Below are positions 54,606 through 64,000 of a DNA stretch of 64,000 nt, in pieces. Positions within the stretch are counted from its first letter, which is position 1. Each line of letters opens with the position of its first letter. The notes under the pieces were generated by a model. It did no database searches and had not been told where the DNA came from. It saw only the letters and a list, made by a program, of their open reading frames with translations. Source of the stretch: Carnegiea gigantea (lineage: Eukaryota; Streptophyta; Magnoliopsida; Caryophyllales; Cactaceae); NCBI GenBank assembly GCA_029747015.1, contig JAKOGI010000001.1, positions 1,879,001 to 1,943,000 of the forward strand, given 5' to 3'. A program made the position numbers and the translations under genes.

Positions 54606-54801
54606 GAGCCTGTTCTTTTTGTGGGTAAATTTCAAAATACCCACCTCAATCCACTTCAACCTACTTTTACTATTTTAACCAAATTTAATTTATTATATAA
54701 AAAAATTCAACTCACTTCAACCTACTTTAATCCACTTCGAATTATTTCAACTCACTTTATCCTTTTATCTACCTCAATTTACCCACGGAGAGAACATGCC
54801 C
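54606..54801. mobile_element. Tourist-like MITE
   Basis: Ends are GAGCCTGTTCTTTTTGTGGG and, inverted, GGGCATGTTCTCTCCGTGGG, flanked by TAA on both sides. The 196-bp insert is absent from the matching part of duplication copy 2 (about 59516-59530). The interior is CCACTTCAACC-type text. Confidence 0.85.
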
Positions 54802-55231
54802 TAATAGATGAACCTCCCCTTCTTTTTCGTTATTACTACAAATAAGTGTTACCATCAAATGATAATGTACCACAAAGTGGAGCTCTAATCATGACAGACT
54901 TAAAAACATAATATATTGATCTTACATTCAATTTGCCATGAAAAAGTAGGACTAAAATAAACATGCGAATGTATTGGATAGATCTAGTCAATCAAACAAT
55001 TTATGCACGACGACTCTCCAATTCTCCATAGGTCAAACTAAGGGCTGGACTTGATTAATTCCCCGATCCTAATTAGTGATGGCCAATTGCTCAATTTGAT
55101 ACTATTAAATTCAATTAAATGATTCTTGCAAAGTTTGGTGCCAGGGCATGTCTTGGCTGACCTGGCGGATTGCTAGCTGAGATGGTATGGTGTCATTTCT
55201 TATGTGCTCCAGGAGCACGTATTCTCATTGT

Positions 55232-55233
<2 letters not shown>

Positions 55234-55327
<94 letters not shown>
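55234..55327. repeat. Long (AT)n microsatellite
   Basis: About 47 perfect AT units. The matching position in duplication copy 2 (about 60194-60206) has only a short CGTATATATAT run, so the expansion arose after the duplication. Confidence 0.95.
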
Positions 55328-55329
<2 letters not shown>

Positions 55330-55500
55330 TTGTATTTGTCAAATATTAGTTTTTTGATATGTATTTGCGGATGTGACTCTTGAGAATATGTGCTCCTAGG
55401 AGTATGACATAAATATTGTATGGTATGGGCATATGGCATGACAGGCATGTGGTTGGTACATTTTTTGGGGGGACCATTTGATAGATTTTTCTGATATAGT

Positions 55501-56262
55501 TAGGGATGACAACAAATTGGATTCGGATTGGATGTTGGAACATTCGAATCCGAATTTGATTATGTTTCGGATCCAAAAATTCGATCTGAATTTGATCGGG
55601 CAGACCGGAGGAAACCTCCGAATCCGATCTCAGTTAGATCGGATCGAAGTCTGATTTAATATGATCCGAATAGATTTTTTTTCCCCACAACAATTTTGTA
55701 TTCTGTTTTTCTATTCAAACTTATTCTGTCTACCTATTAATATGATAACATGCGCCTTCCTATCATGCCCGCCAAAAATTTGGACATTTGATACTAAGTT
55801 AGGAAAACTGACAATGAGACAAATAACACAAATGTGCAGTGATAGGGAGTCGAGTGGCTCAACTAAGAGAGAGAAAAATAGAGGGAAAGAAAAGGCTAAG
55901 CGACTAATGAAAGTTGATGTTAGGAACTTAGAATTGAGTTTGGAGAGTAGACTTTAGATTTGTAAAATCAAAATTTTAAAATGAAAAATTGGGAGTTGGA
56001 ATGAGAAGTTCAACTTTTGAAGGTAGACTTTGGATTTGTAAAGTTTTATGTTAGAATTTTAATCATTTAATAAAATAATTAGATCGGATTGAAATATCGT
56101 ATCAGATGGCACCTTTCCTCTAGATCCAATCCGAATCCGACTCGGACTCCGATGATTTTTACGGACTCAAACTCGAATATTTTTTTCTCGGATTCGAATC
56201 AGATAATTTTGCCTCGGATCCGATCAAATGTACCTCGAACTCGGATGTAATTGTCATCTCTA
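55501..56262. mobile_element. hAT-type non-autonomous element with GGATTCGAAT-repeat interior
   Basis: Ends are TAGGGATGACAACA and, inverted, TAGAGATGACAATT. Flanks are GATATAGT (55493-55500) and AATATAGT (56263-56270), 7/8. Both subterminal zones are degenerate GGATCCGAATC-type repeats. A short open frame inside (55661-55957) is not like a transposase. Copy 2 has a different transposon at the same position. Confidence 0.85.
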
Positions 56263-56700
56263 AATATAGTGTTAGATAGCCGTAATGCCATGTCTAATGT
56301 ATTCAAGTCTAATTATTTTTACTAAATTCAATTCTATTTGAGTGCGAGAAATGAGGAAAAAAAAGTTTGAATGATCATGTCATATTTTTATGCGTAAAAA
56401 CAAAACAAATGATGTTTAATCAGTTGCTCATTTCATTTCACACCAGATATTGTCTTGGATGAACTTATCTATTAAAAGTCACTGCAAATATATCCACCTT
56501 TTACTATCTTTAAAATAAAACCGTCTTGTACGTGACATTATTTTTTAGAATTATTATGTGGGCTAAGTCTAGAATATAGAAGGTAAGAATAAAAAGACAG
56601 CTTCTGTATACTGCTTTTACTGTGTTCTTAACAATAGCTATTCTTCAAAATTGCAAATAGACCAAATAACTTGTATGTAAAAACGTTCCTAGCTCAGAAT

Positions 56701-57785
56701 TAGATTTGGCAAACTGGCCATTTGGTTCGGGTTCAGATCAGTTTAAGTTCGTTTAAGGTTATATTCGAGTTGATCAATTTTCAGTTCGGGTTCGGGTTTG
56801 ATTTGGGTTATGTTCATGTCTATTGAATTTAGTTCAGGTTTGGGTACAGTTATGGTGATATTCGGATCGGATGAACTTTGGATCAAAATCGTTCGAGTTG
56901 ATTTTTGGTGTGTGTTAGGTCAAAGTCGGTTCGGATAGGCTTCGGTTATAGATTCAGGTCAATTTTGGGTGGAGTCGAAACTGAATTGGATTACTTTCAG
57001 GTTGGATTGTATTTTAATTGGGTCGATTTATATGTGGTTTGAGTTTGATATTTTACACCCCCACATAAACCATAGATTCTTGGATGACTTAGAATGACGT
57101 GATACGGCCATGAATTTCGATTGGGTTAGTTTTTAATCTCCTTCTAATTCGTCCAAGACGATATTTTAATTGGACTAATTTTTAATCTTGCACCAAAAAA
57201 AAGATATATCAATTTGAATTTTGGGTCATGTATAAATCCCCTCGTTCTAATTCATCCAAGATTTAGTTTTAATTGAGTTACTCCCAATACATCACAGAGA
57301 GAAATAATCAAGTAGATGAACAAATAGTGCTATAAATCACTTCTTTCCACAACCACAAATCAAAAATTAAAAAAATAAATCGAAGAGTCGTGCCTAATCA
57401 ACATAAACCATATAATAGCTTTAACTCCTTGATTCTATGTTTCCCTATATTTCCACTTTTGTTACTCAAATGAGTCAAATCTTTAGTAAATTATTTCCTT
57501 CCAAAATTGCAAATGAGTTATTTCATTTATTCAAAGTAAGGTTTTGTCATTTGCTTTCGCCTGTTGCATTTCAAATATCAAGTGAAATTGCATAGCTAGT
57601 ATCATTATTTACTATTTTAAATTTGAATCGAATCATGTTAGAATCCAATCGGTTAGAATCACGTCGGGTCAAACTCGGATTCGGGCTCGGGTCATTTGTG
57701 TTCGGATTGGATCAGTTCGAGTAGAAATCGGTTCAAATTTTATTTGATTGGAATCATTTCGGGTTCGGATCTACATCAAATCAAT
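56701..57785. repeat. GGTTCGGGT-rich degenerate repeats between duplication copies
   Basis: 56701-57060 and 57620-57785 are G/T-rich text built on GGTTCGGGTT and related words, like the hAT interiors, but clear terminal repeats and target duplications were not found. 57060-57620 is AT-rich without features. Confidence 0.5.
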
Positions 57786-57790
57786 AAAAG

Positions 57791-57861
57791 GGCTCCACGG
57801 CCCAGTATAAGGCGTTGGTCTACGGAACCAGAGATTTTGGGTTCGATCCTCAGTGGAGTTG
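57791..57861 (+). pseudogene. tRNA-Arg(ACG) pseudogene
   Basis: It aligns with the tRNA at 36427 over its full length. It lacks two bases of the D loop (the conserved GG of AATGGATAAGG is gone: AGTATAAGG), which damages the A box and tertiary contacts. Other changes create acceptor G-T pairs and a T-stem mismatch (CCTCAG for CCCCAG). The anticodon ACG is kept. Function is unlikely. Confidence 0.85.
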
Positions 57862-58192
57862 TTAACATATTTTTGTTTTTCGGTTTCCTTTCTTGGGTCT
57901 ATTGGGTGCCTTTGTTCTTATTTTTGTCGTTTTGCTTCTGGGAGATGTTTTTAATGAAGTCGGGACCCAGGGTGGTGTTCTGGAATGCAACAATGTGAAC
58001 GCCAGAAGTGGTCCACAAGTGTCATTATATACTCCTCTACAGAAATTAAATAGAGTAAATTTAGAAAGATATTTTATTTTAATTTGCATAATTTAAATTG
58101 GAAAAAATAATTAAAATTTGTCTTTTTCAACTGTCCAAATATTGAAAAATATTTACAAAAAATATGTTATTACATCTAGGGATTCTTATGAA

Positions 58193-58751
58193 TAGGGATG
58201 ACAATAAAACCCGTACCCATTTAAAACCCGTAAAATTCGCCCCATTGAAGACCCAAATGGGTGGTGAAAATGGGTTTTAAATGGGTATGGGGCAGGCATT
58301 AAAAATGGGTATGGATATGAGTATGGGTATGGGTATAGCCCTCACCGGTCCCCTACCCGTACCCGTTTTTATAATAAGAAAGAAAATTATTTTCGATTAA
58401 TATTTTTTCGATTTAAGTTAATTCAAACTGTTCTAATAAAAAAATTAGTCAATAATGTATTTGATTTCAGATTTCTAAACAATATGTTCCCAAAATATCA
58501 CAACTTTACAATCTTATAATGACAAAAACATATATCGTACTTGAATATGAGTTTCATATGGGTATTAATTTTTATTTTCTATGTGAACCCAAATAAAACC
58601 CGCAAACCTGTAAAATCCGATGGGTATGGGTATGAGTTTTATTTTTTAATACTCGATAGATATGAGTACGAGTATGTATATGATTTTTAAAAACGGGTGT
58701 GAATAAGAATACGGTTCAATCTGTTCCGTACCCGCTCCATTATCATCCCTA
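58193..58751. mobile_element. hAT-type element, sister of the one at 52607
   Basis: Ends are TAGGGATGACAATA and, inverted, TAGGGATGATAATG, with flanks CTTATGAA and CCTGTGAA (6/8). The interior matches the 52607 element along most of its length, including the core CATATATCGTACTTG. It is older-looking, with more changes in the GGGTA repeats. Confidence 0.8.
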
Positions 58752-58879
58752 CCTGTGAACACCGATTATTATTTATGTAGACCTGCTGGTGGGGGCAACC
58801 AACATTTATTATTGGAGTACAAGATTGTAGGAGAAGTGGCTCAGGGTATGGGGCGATTATGCATCAAATGTATACATAT

Positions 58880-59097
58880 GGGCCTGTTTTTTCCATACGT
58901 AAATTTCAAAATATCAACTAATTTTAATCTACTTAAATTTATTTTAATTTATTTTAATCTATTTTAATCTACTTTAATTCACTTCTATTATTTTTATCAA
59001 GTTTAATTTGTCATATAAAAAATTCAATACACTTCAACCTATTTCAACCTACTTTACCTTTTTATCCATGTTAATTTACCCATAAAAAGAACAGGCC
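58880..59097. mobile_element. Tourist-like MITE
   Basis: Ends are GGGCCTGTTTTTTCCATACG and, inverted, GGCCTGTTCTTTTTATGGG; flanks are TAT and TGT. The interior is AATCTACTTTAAT-type text. A diverged relative may occupy the matching place in copy 1 (about 37980-38240). Confidence 0.7.
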
Positions 59098-59204
59098 TGT
59101 GTGCATTTTAATAAGTAAATAAATATTTGTCATTTGTCAAAAGATAGAACTCAATCTAAAACTTCTAAAATATAAGCATTTTTGGCATGCACTCAGCATA
59201 ATAT

Positions 59205-60394
59205 CAAAGTTCAAAGTTAATTTTACATAACTGGTATAAGTATACTTGTATTATGTGGATATCCTATGCAGTTCCAACTATAGATTTGCATTGCAATTTC
59301 CATGTTGAATAACAAAATTAATTACCTAACACAAAGTTTTCCTTATTTCCACTTTAATAGGAAAATTCCCATTACGTCCTACGCAAAAAGTATATTTATG
59401 CATGAATTTGGAGGCCATTTATAAAATTTCTATTCAAGGGTCAACTAGTGATCGAACCGAAGATTATGATGAATTTCTTGATATCCCATTGCATGATTGT
59501 AGCAACCAATGTCTAGCATTAGTAGTGAACCTCCCCTTCTTTTTCGTTATTACCACAAATAAGCGTTATCATGAAATGATAATGTTCCACAAAGTGGAGC
59601 TCTAATTAATAGACTTAAGAACATAATATGTTATCTAGCATTCAATTTGCCCTGAAAAAATAGTACCAAAATAAACATGTGAATACCAAGGAAGCAGTGC
59701 CTAGCTGATACTTACATATTTGTCCACCTTCACCACTTAGGTTCGAATTTGAGTGGAGGAACTCTCTATTGTCATTTATTTGAGAGTGACGGGGGTGGAT
59801 TCAGGCTTGGACTTATATGGTTCGCCCTCTCTATGGGCCAGTTAGATTACTAAGATATCACCTGAGATAAGGGTTAGTGGGTGGCCATGTTTACTATAAT
59901 AAATTAAAAAATATGTGAATGTATTAGATCTAGACATCTAGCCAGTCAAATAATTTATGCAGGATGACTCTCCACATGTCAAACTATGGACTTGATTAAT
60001 TCTGCGATCCTAATTAGTGATGGCCAATCACTCCGTTTGATACTATCAAATTCAATTGGATGATTCTTGCAAAGTTTGGTGCTGGCCCTGCTGGGGCATG
60101 TCTTGGCTGAGTTGGCGTGTTGCGGGTTGAGAAGATAGTATGGGCATAGGCAATTTTTTATGTGCTTTCGATAGTACATCTTCTCATTATCTACGTATAT
60201 ATATTTTTTATGTATGTATTTATCGTATATTAATTTTTTAATATATATTTGATGATGTGGTTCGTGGGAGTATATGCTCCAAAGAGTACAATATACGCAT
60301 TGATGGGCATATGGCATGACGGGCATGTTGTTGGTACAGTCTTGGGGGGTTGGGGGGCGGGGCGAGCACACTTGATAGATTTTTGTAATATAGT
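59205..60394. other. Duplicated segment, no gene
   Basis: It matches about 54.30-55.50 kb. It has an extra stretch of about 230 bases near 59690-59910 that is absent from copy 1, with no clear transposon ends. Short open frames here lack any recognisable product. Confidence 0.45.
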
Positions 60395-60799
60395 CTATAT
60401 TTAATAAAATTAGCTGTTTAGATAACGGATAACGGTTTGGATAGCGGATAGCTGTTTAGATAACTAATAACGTTTCCAATTTTGTGGATAGCTGCTTAGA
60501 TAAGTAGTTAAAATAAATGTGTTCAGTAAATTTAATTGTTAATTAGCTGATTAATGTAAATTGACATAAAAGGATATAGATAATTTTCAAATAATATTTT
60601 TTGGGCAAAAAATATGAAAGCTACTTCTGAATACCAAAGTTAATACTGTTAGCTTTTCAGAAACGTTTCTTAAAACGCTAAACGCTACTTGAAATTCTAA
60701 TCAATACACTAAGTTACGAACACTAAAAACTGACTAATTAGTATACTAACGTAGTCACAATATTAAATACTACTCAAAATACTATTACCGAACACAGTC
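60395..60799. mobile_element. Eroded AGCGGATAGC-family element
   Basis: It shares AAAATTAGC, repeated GCGGATAGC words, TAATGTAAATTGACATAAAA and the ATTACCGAACAC right end with the elements at 60923 and 61291. The left end has lost the GGCCCTGTTCG terminus. It sits where copy 1 carries the hAT element at 55501. Confidence 0.65.
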
Positions 60800-60922
60800 A
60801 TAGTGTTAGATAGCCGTAGTGTCATGTCTAGTATATACAAATCTCATTAAATTTTACTAAATTCAATTCTATTTGGGTGCGAGAAATGAAAAAAAAAAAA
60901 AAAGAAAGTTTGAACGATCATG

Positions 60923-61792
60923 GCCCTGTTCGGCAAAATTAGCGATTCAAGTAGCGGATAGCAGTCCAGGTAGCGGATAGTTGTTTAGGTAGCAGATAAC
61001 ATTTTTAACTTAACTGTTAGCGGATAGCTGTTTAGATGAGCAGTTGAAATAAATATGTTCGATAAATTTAACTGTTGAATTAGTTGATTAATGTAAATTG
61101 ACATAAAAGTTTATAGATAATTTCCAAAGATAAAATTTCCAAATGATATTTTTTGACAAAAAATTATAAAACGCTACTTTTGAATGCAAAACGTTAATAC
61201 TATTAGCTTTTCAAAAACGCTGCTTAAAACGCTAAACGTTACTTGAAATAGTAGTCAAAACACTATGTTATCGAATACTAAAAGTTACTTGGGCCTTGTT
61301 CGACAAAATTAGCGGTTCAAGTAGCGGATAGCGGTTCAGGTAGCGGAAAGCTATTTAGGCAGCGGATAGCGTTTCTAATTTAGCTATTAGCAGATAGCTG
61401 TTTAGATGAGTAGTTGAAATAAATGTATTCGGTAAATTTAGCTGTTGGGTTAACTGATTAATGTAAATTGACATAAAAAGATATAGATAATTTTCAAATA
61501 TAAAATTTCGTAAGGATATTTTTTGGCAAAAAAAATATGAAACGCTACTTTTAAATGTTAAACGTTAATACTATTAGCTTTTTAGAAACGCTATTTAAAA
61601 CGCTAAGCGCTACTTAAAATGCTAGTTAAAATACTATGTTGACGAACACTAAAAATTACTTGATGAGTGTATTGACTTAGTCAAAATGCTAAACGCTACT
61701 CAAAACGCTATTACCGAACACGCCCTTGATGAGTGTATTGACTTAGTTAAAATGTCAAACGCTACCTAAAATACTGTTGTCGAATATGACCC
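60923..61792. mobile_element. AGCGGATAGC-family element (outer, nested pair)
   Basis: Starts GGCCCTGTTCGGCAAAATT and ends GTCGAATATGACCC, with ATG on both sides (60920-60922 and 61793-61795). Copy 1 keeps the empty site GATCATGTCAT (about 56374). Without the inner insert it is about 433 bp. Repeated AGCGGATAG words lie near the left end and AAACGCTA words near the right end. Non-coding. Confidence 0.8.
61291..61724. mobile_element. AGCGGATAGC-family element inserted in its own relative
   Basis: Starts GGGCCTTGTTCGACAAAATT and ends TTACCGAACACGCC, with CTT at 61288-61290 and 61725-61727. It splits the outer copy at TTACTTGATGAG; the same words occur unsplit inside the inner copy at about 61656. 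434 bp, non-coding. A 3-bp duplication and GGGCCT ends suggest PIF/Harbinger, but the target is not TWA, so the superfamily is left open. Confidence 0.8.
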
Positions 61793-61980
61793 ATGTCATG
61801 CTTTTAGGCGTAAAAACAAAACAAATGATGTTTTTTATCGGTTCCTCAAACCCTTCATTTCACACTAGATATTGTTTTGGGTGAACTATCTATTAAAAGT
61901 CATTTCAAGTATGCCCATCTTACACTATCTTTAAAATAAAACCATCATATACATGAAATTTTTTTTCCCCCAATTATTAT

Positions 61981-62297
61981 GGGCCTGCTCTTTTTATTGG
62001 AAAATATGAGTTGATAAATTAGTGAGGTTAGTTGAGATTGGTAAATGTGGATTTAAATAGATTGAAGTAGGTATTTTTTTGTTGAAGTTGGTTGAATTTT
62101 TTTTTAATAATGAGTAGAAGTCCGTTAAAATAATAAGAAGTGGATTAAAGTTGGATGAAATAGGTTAAAGTGAGTTGAAGTTGATTAAAGTGGATTAAAG
62201 TTGGTATTTTTTTATTGAAGTTTGTGAATTGAGTTGAAATGGGTTGAGATTAGATGAGGTTGTTAAATTTGAATTTACCAATGAAATAAACAGGGCC
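61981..62297. mobile_element. Tourist-like MITE
   Basis: Ends are GGGCCTGCTCTTTTTATTGG and, inverted, GGCCCTGTTTATTTCATTGG. The interior is GGTTGAAGTTGG-type text. Copy 1 has the unfilled site near 56556-56572 (AATTATTATGTGGGCTAAG). The exact 3-bp target duplication is uncertain. Confidence 0.75.
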
Positions 62298-62465
62298 AAT
62301 ATGGGCAAAGTCCAAAATATGAAAGGTAAGAATAAAAAGACAGCTTGTATATGCTACTTTTACATATAGTCTAATTTTCACATATGTTCTTAACAATAGG
62401 TATACTGCAAAATTGGAAATAGACCAAATAACCATTATCAAAAAACATTCTTAGCTCAAAATGCG

Positions 62466-63031
62466 AAGTAGCCAATTTACGTATAGAAGTTAAGCCTTCT
62501 TTCTGCTTTCAAGCTGTTTTCTGAAACTTGTAGTAATCCTTCTAATGGCAGATATCTCATCTTTCATGATAGCCACTCTGAGTTTTTTTTACCTAAATCA
62601 ATCACATTTTTAACAATTTCAATTGAAATAGGTGAATCTTGTAATGATGCATGCTCTAACTATTTTTGAAAGTTCTTAGTTGATTTCCTACCTCATAGTT
62701 TATCATATTCTTTTTCACGACTTTTTGTGGTATCTTTATCTTATTTTTCATAGTTAAGCTTAGCAAGACGGTTTAGAAAGTACGAAGAATTACTAATTTT
62801 CTGTTCATCCGTAAATGATCAGTCTTATGCATGACTTACTTTTATGATGAAGTTAAACATATTTTGCATTTGTGATTTGTGAACTTTTTTGACAAATTTT
62901 GACAACTCTTGGACAAAAGTTCTACAGTCGTAGGAAAAAACGATGCTGAGAATGAGACCAATAATGATCTATTTTTTTCCTTTATTTTTTAAATAATAAT
63001 TTTTTCCTCTCATATGCTCACTTCACCAGTC
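62466..63031. other. Intergenic, nothing recognised
   Basis: AT-rich DNA beyond the right end of duplication copy 2, with stops in all frames. Confidence 0.5.
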
Positions 63032-63557
63032 TAGGGCTGGCAAAAATTTGTCCAATTTGATTACCAAAATTCGTCTGGCCAAAAAAAGGGGGCACAGTTA
63101 CAAAATTATATGTCTGAATTTAAAATTCAGACAACCGGTCACATCCGAATTTAAATTCGAATTGGATTCATCGGGTTCGGATTGTCCAGATTTTTGAACC
63201 ATTTCTGGTTCGAACAAATTCGGACAGTTGGACAACTGAGTTCAGATATCGGACAACTATATTTATGTGCAATTTTAATCTAAGTTCTCTAGAAAATTTT
63301 ACAAAAACAATTTCAGGCAAAACCAGATTCGGACATTGAAAAATCGTGTTCAGGTTCAATCACATAAAATTTCGATCGGAATGTCCTGAAATCATATCAC
63401 AAATTCGGATATTCAGACAACCGAATCTGAACATTCGATATTCGAATCCTCGTCCGAGGGTGATCAAAATGTCCAATTCATAATCTGAATAGGATCCAGA
63501 CATAAAATTTTTATCCAATTGTCTAATTTATACTGATCCAAATTTTTATCAGCCCTA
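63032..63557. mobile_element. hAT-type non-autonomous element with TTCGGACA-repeat interior
   Basis: Ends are TAGGGCTGGCAAAAATTTG and, inverted, TAGGGCTGATAAAAATTTGG. Flanks are CACCAGTC and CCCCAGTA (6/8). The interior is degenerate ATTCGGACA/TGTCCGAAT-type text. It lies about 280 bases upstream of the annexin start codon. Confidence 0.8.
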
Positions 63558-63834
63558 CCCCAGTACACCTCACCCCTCATCTGCCACCCGTCAGCAACCT
63601 AATCAACGCACGAAAATGCGACGATTGGGAAACAAATCGACCCGATTACGTGGACAATAAACCGAAAATATCATTAATAGTAATAAATAAATCAATCAAC
63701 CACTTTCTCCGTATAAATCTGAACCCATATCAGTTCTGATTTCCTTCTTTCTTTAATACATTCAAAGTCATCATCAATCATACCCTGCTTTTGAGAGACA
63801 GGCAAGAGAGAGCGCCAGAGAGGAGAGAGAATCA
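63558..63834 (+). promoter_or_regulatory. Annexin promoter and leader
   Basis: Includes GTATAAATCTG (63711-63721), a plausible TATA box about 120 bases before the ATG, and a GAGA-rich leader (AGAGAGAGCGCCAGAGAGG). The assignment rests on motif and position. Confidence 0.45.
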
Positions 63835-63910
63835 ATGGCGACATTGACAGTTCCAGCCGCGTTGCCTGACGCTGCCGAGGACGCCGAGCAACTCCACAAA
63901 GCTTTTGCAG
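63835..63910 (+). CDS. Annexin, first exon only (runs off the window)
   Basis: The ATG opens MATLTVPAALPDAAEDAEQL and HKAFA, then a phase-1 G before GTCTCA. Plant annexins (D1/D2 and D6/D7 groups) begin MA(T/S)L.VP with the first exon ending ...QL(H/R)KAF.G ahead of WGTNE, so exon position and phase fit. Annexins bind membranes in a calcium-dependent way; each has four repeats, none of which is reached here. The donor sequence (GTCTCA) is weaker than usual. Only 25 residues are visible. Context supports the call, since an annexin next to asparagine synthetase and RABH1 is also, as I recall, the Arabidopsis arrangement. Confidence 0.8.
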
Positions 63911-64000
63911 GTCTCAACCACTCCTCTTTGATTCATTTCCATCACTTACTACTTTGATTTTTGTAATTAATAATCATTCAATCACGATTCAGTGGTTTCT

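Larger units (their letters stand above)
36420..56700 (+). repeat. Tandem segmental duplication, copy 1 (split by LTR nest)
   Basis: Text from the tRNA-Arg (36427) to about 38685 matches 57791-59205. Text from about 54300 to 56700 matches about 59320-62440. The two matched parts are contiguous in copy 2 but are separated here by roughly 15.6 kb of LTR elements. Examples are CTTCTGGGAGATATTTTTAA against 57936-57955, ATTTATGTAGACCTGCTG against 58770-58787 and GATTATGATGAATTTCT at 54442 against 59461. Confidence 0.85.
57785..62465 (+). repeat. Tandem segmental duplication, copy 2 (not split)
   Basis: It matches 36.42-38.69 kb and then 54.30-56.70 kb as one continuous unit (junction near 59205-59330). 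It has its own later insertions (hAT at 58193 and the nested elements at 60923). Confidence 0.85.

Noticed and set aside
55661..55957. Open frame of 98 codons inside the hAT element
   Set aside because: No BED zinc finger or hAT dimerisation motif, and too short for a transposase.
57791..57861. Second functional tRNA-Arg
   Set aside because: The D-loop GG is missing and the T stem is mismatched; called a pseudogene instead.

Overview
The window is nuclear DNA of a eudicot flowering plant. It has GT-AG introns up to about 1.8 kb, AT-rich intergenic DNA, a nuclear tRNA-Arg, five reconstructable plant genes with a broken or mis-sequenced sixth and the first exon of a seventh, and many plant transposons. 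All exon maps were built by eye from splice sites, frame continuity and remembered family sequences. No search was run, and the species cannot be named.

Gene-rich left part (1-36.5 kb). A secreted blue copper protein (plantacyanin, + strand, 1015-2500) is followed by a five-exon gene for an unrecognised single-pass membrane protein (+, 6373-9613). Next is a six-exon RABH1/Rab6 GTPase (-, 14506-10436 to 10426). A mitochondrial ribosomal protein uL23 gene (-, 21457-20840) carries an apparent 1-base frameshift. A complete 14-exon glutamine-dependent asparagine synthetase (+, 23393-30075) converges on an eight-exon TLDc-domain gene of the OXR type (-, 36105-31555). A tRNA-Arg(ACG) lies at 36427-36499. 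At the right edge the first exon of an annexin begins (63835). The order RABH1 - uL23m - asparagine synthetase - TLDc - annexin looks like an ancestral cluster. As I recall, Arabidopsis keeps parts of it at several separate loci.

Repeat-rich right part (36.4-63.5 kb). A segment carrying the tRNA-Arg was duplicated in tandem: copy 1 about 36.42-56.70 kb, copy 2 about 57.79-62.46 kb. Copy 1 was later split by about 15.6 kb of nested LTR elements. Copy 2 keeps only a degenerate tRNA. The nest holds two abutting 3.1-3.2 kb LTRs with no internal region. One of them is interrupted by a 7.26 kb non-autonomous element (about 3 kb LTRs, a tRNA-iMet-type primer site, a decayed gag with one zinc knuckle, a polypurine tract and no pol). 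One LTR of that element holds a tRNA-derived SINE with a 16-bp target duplication.

Other mobile DNA: five hAT-type non-autonomous elements with 8-bp target duplications and interiors of degenerate short repeats; PIF/Harbinger (Tourist)-like elements with 3-bp TWA-type duplications; a nested pair of 3-bp-TSD elements; a large fold-back element; a complete TRIM in RABH1 intron 1 and a related solo LTR; a Copia-like solo LTR; and two 5'-truncated LINEs in introns. The duplicated segments act as natural empty sites that date several insertions relative to one another.

No operon, CRISPR array, prophage or prokaryotic system is present. The observations I rate highest are the split tandem duplication, the LTR nest, the dense W-box-like array beside a TATA motif at 53.37-53.78 kb, the hAT elements with simple-repeat interiors, and the uL23m frameshift.
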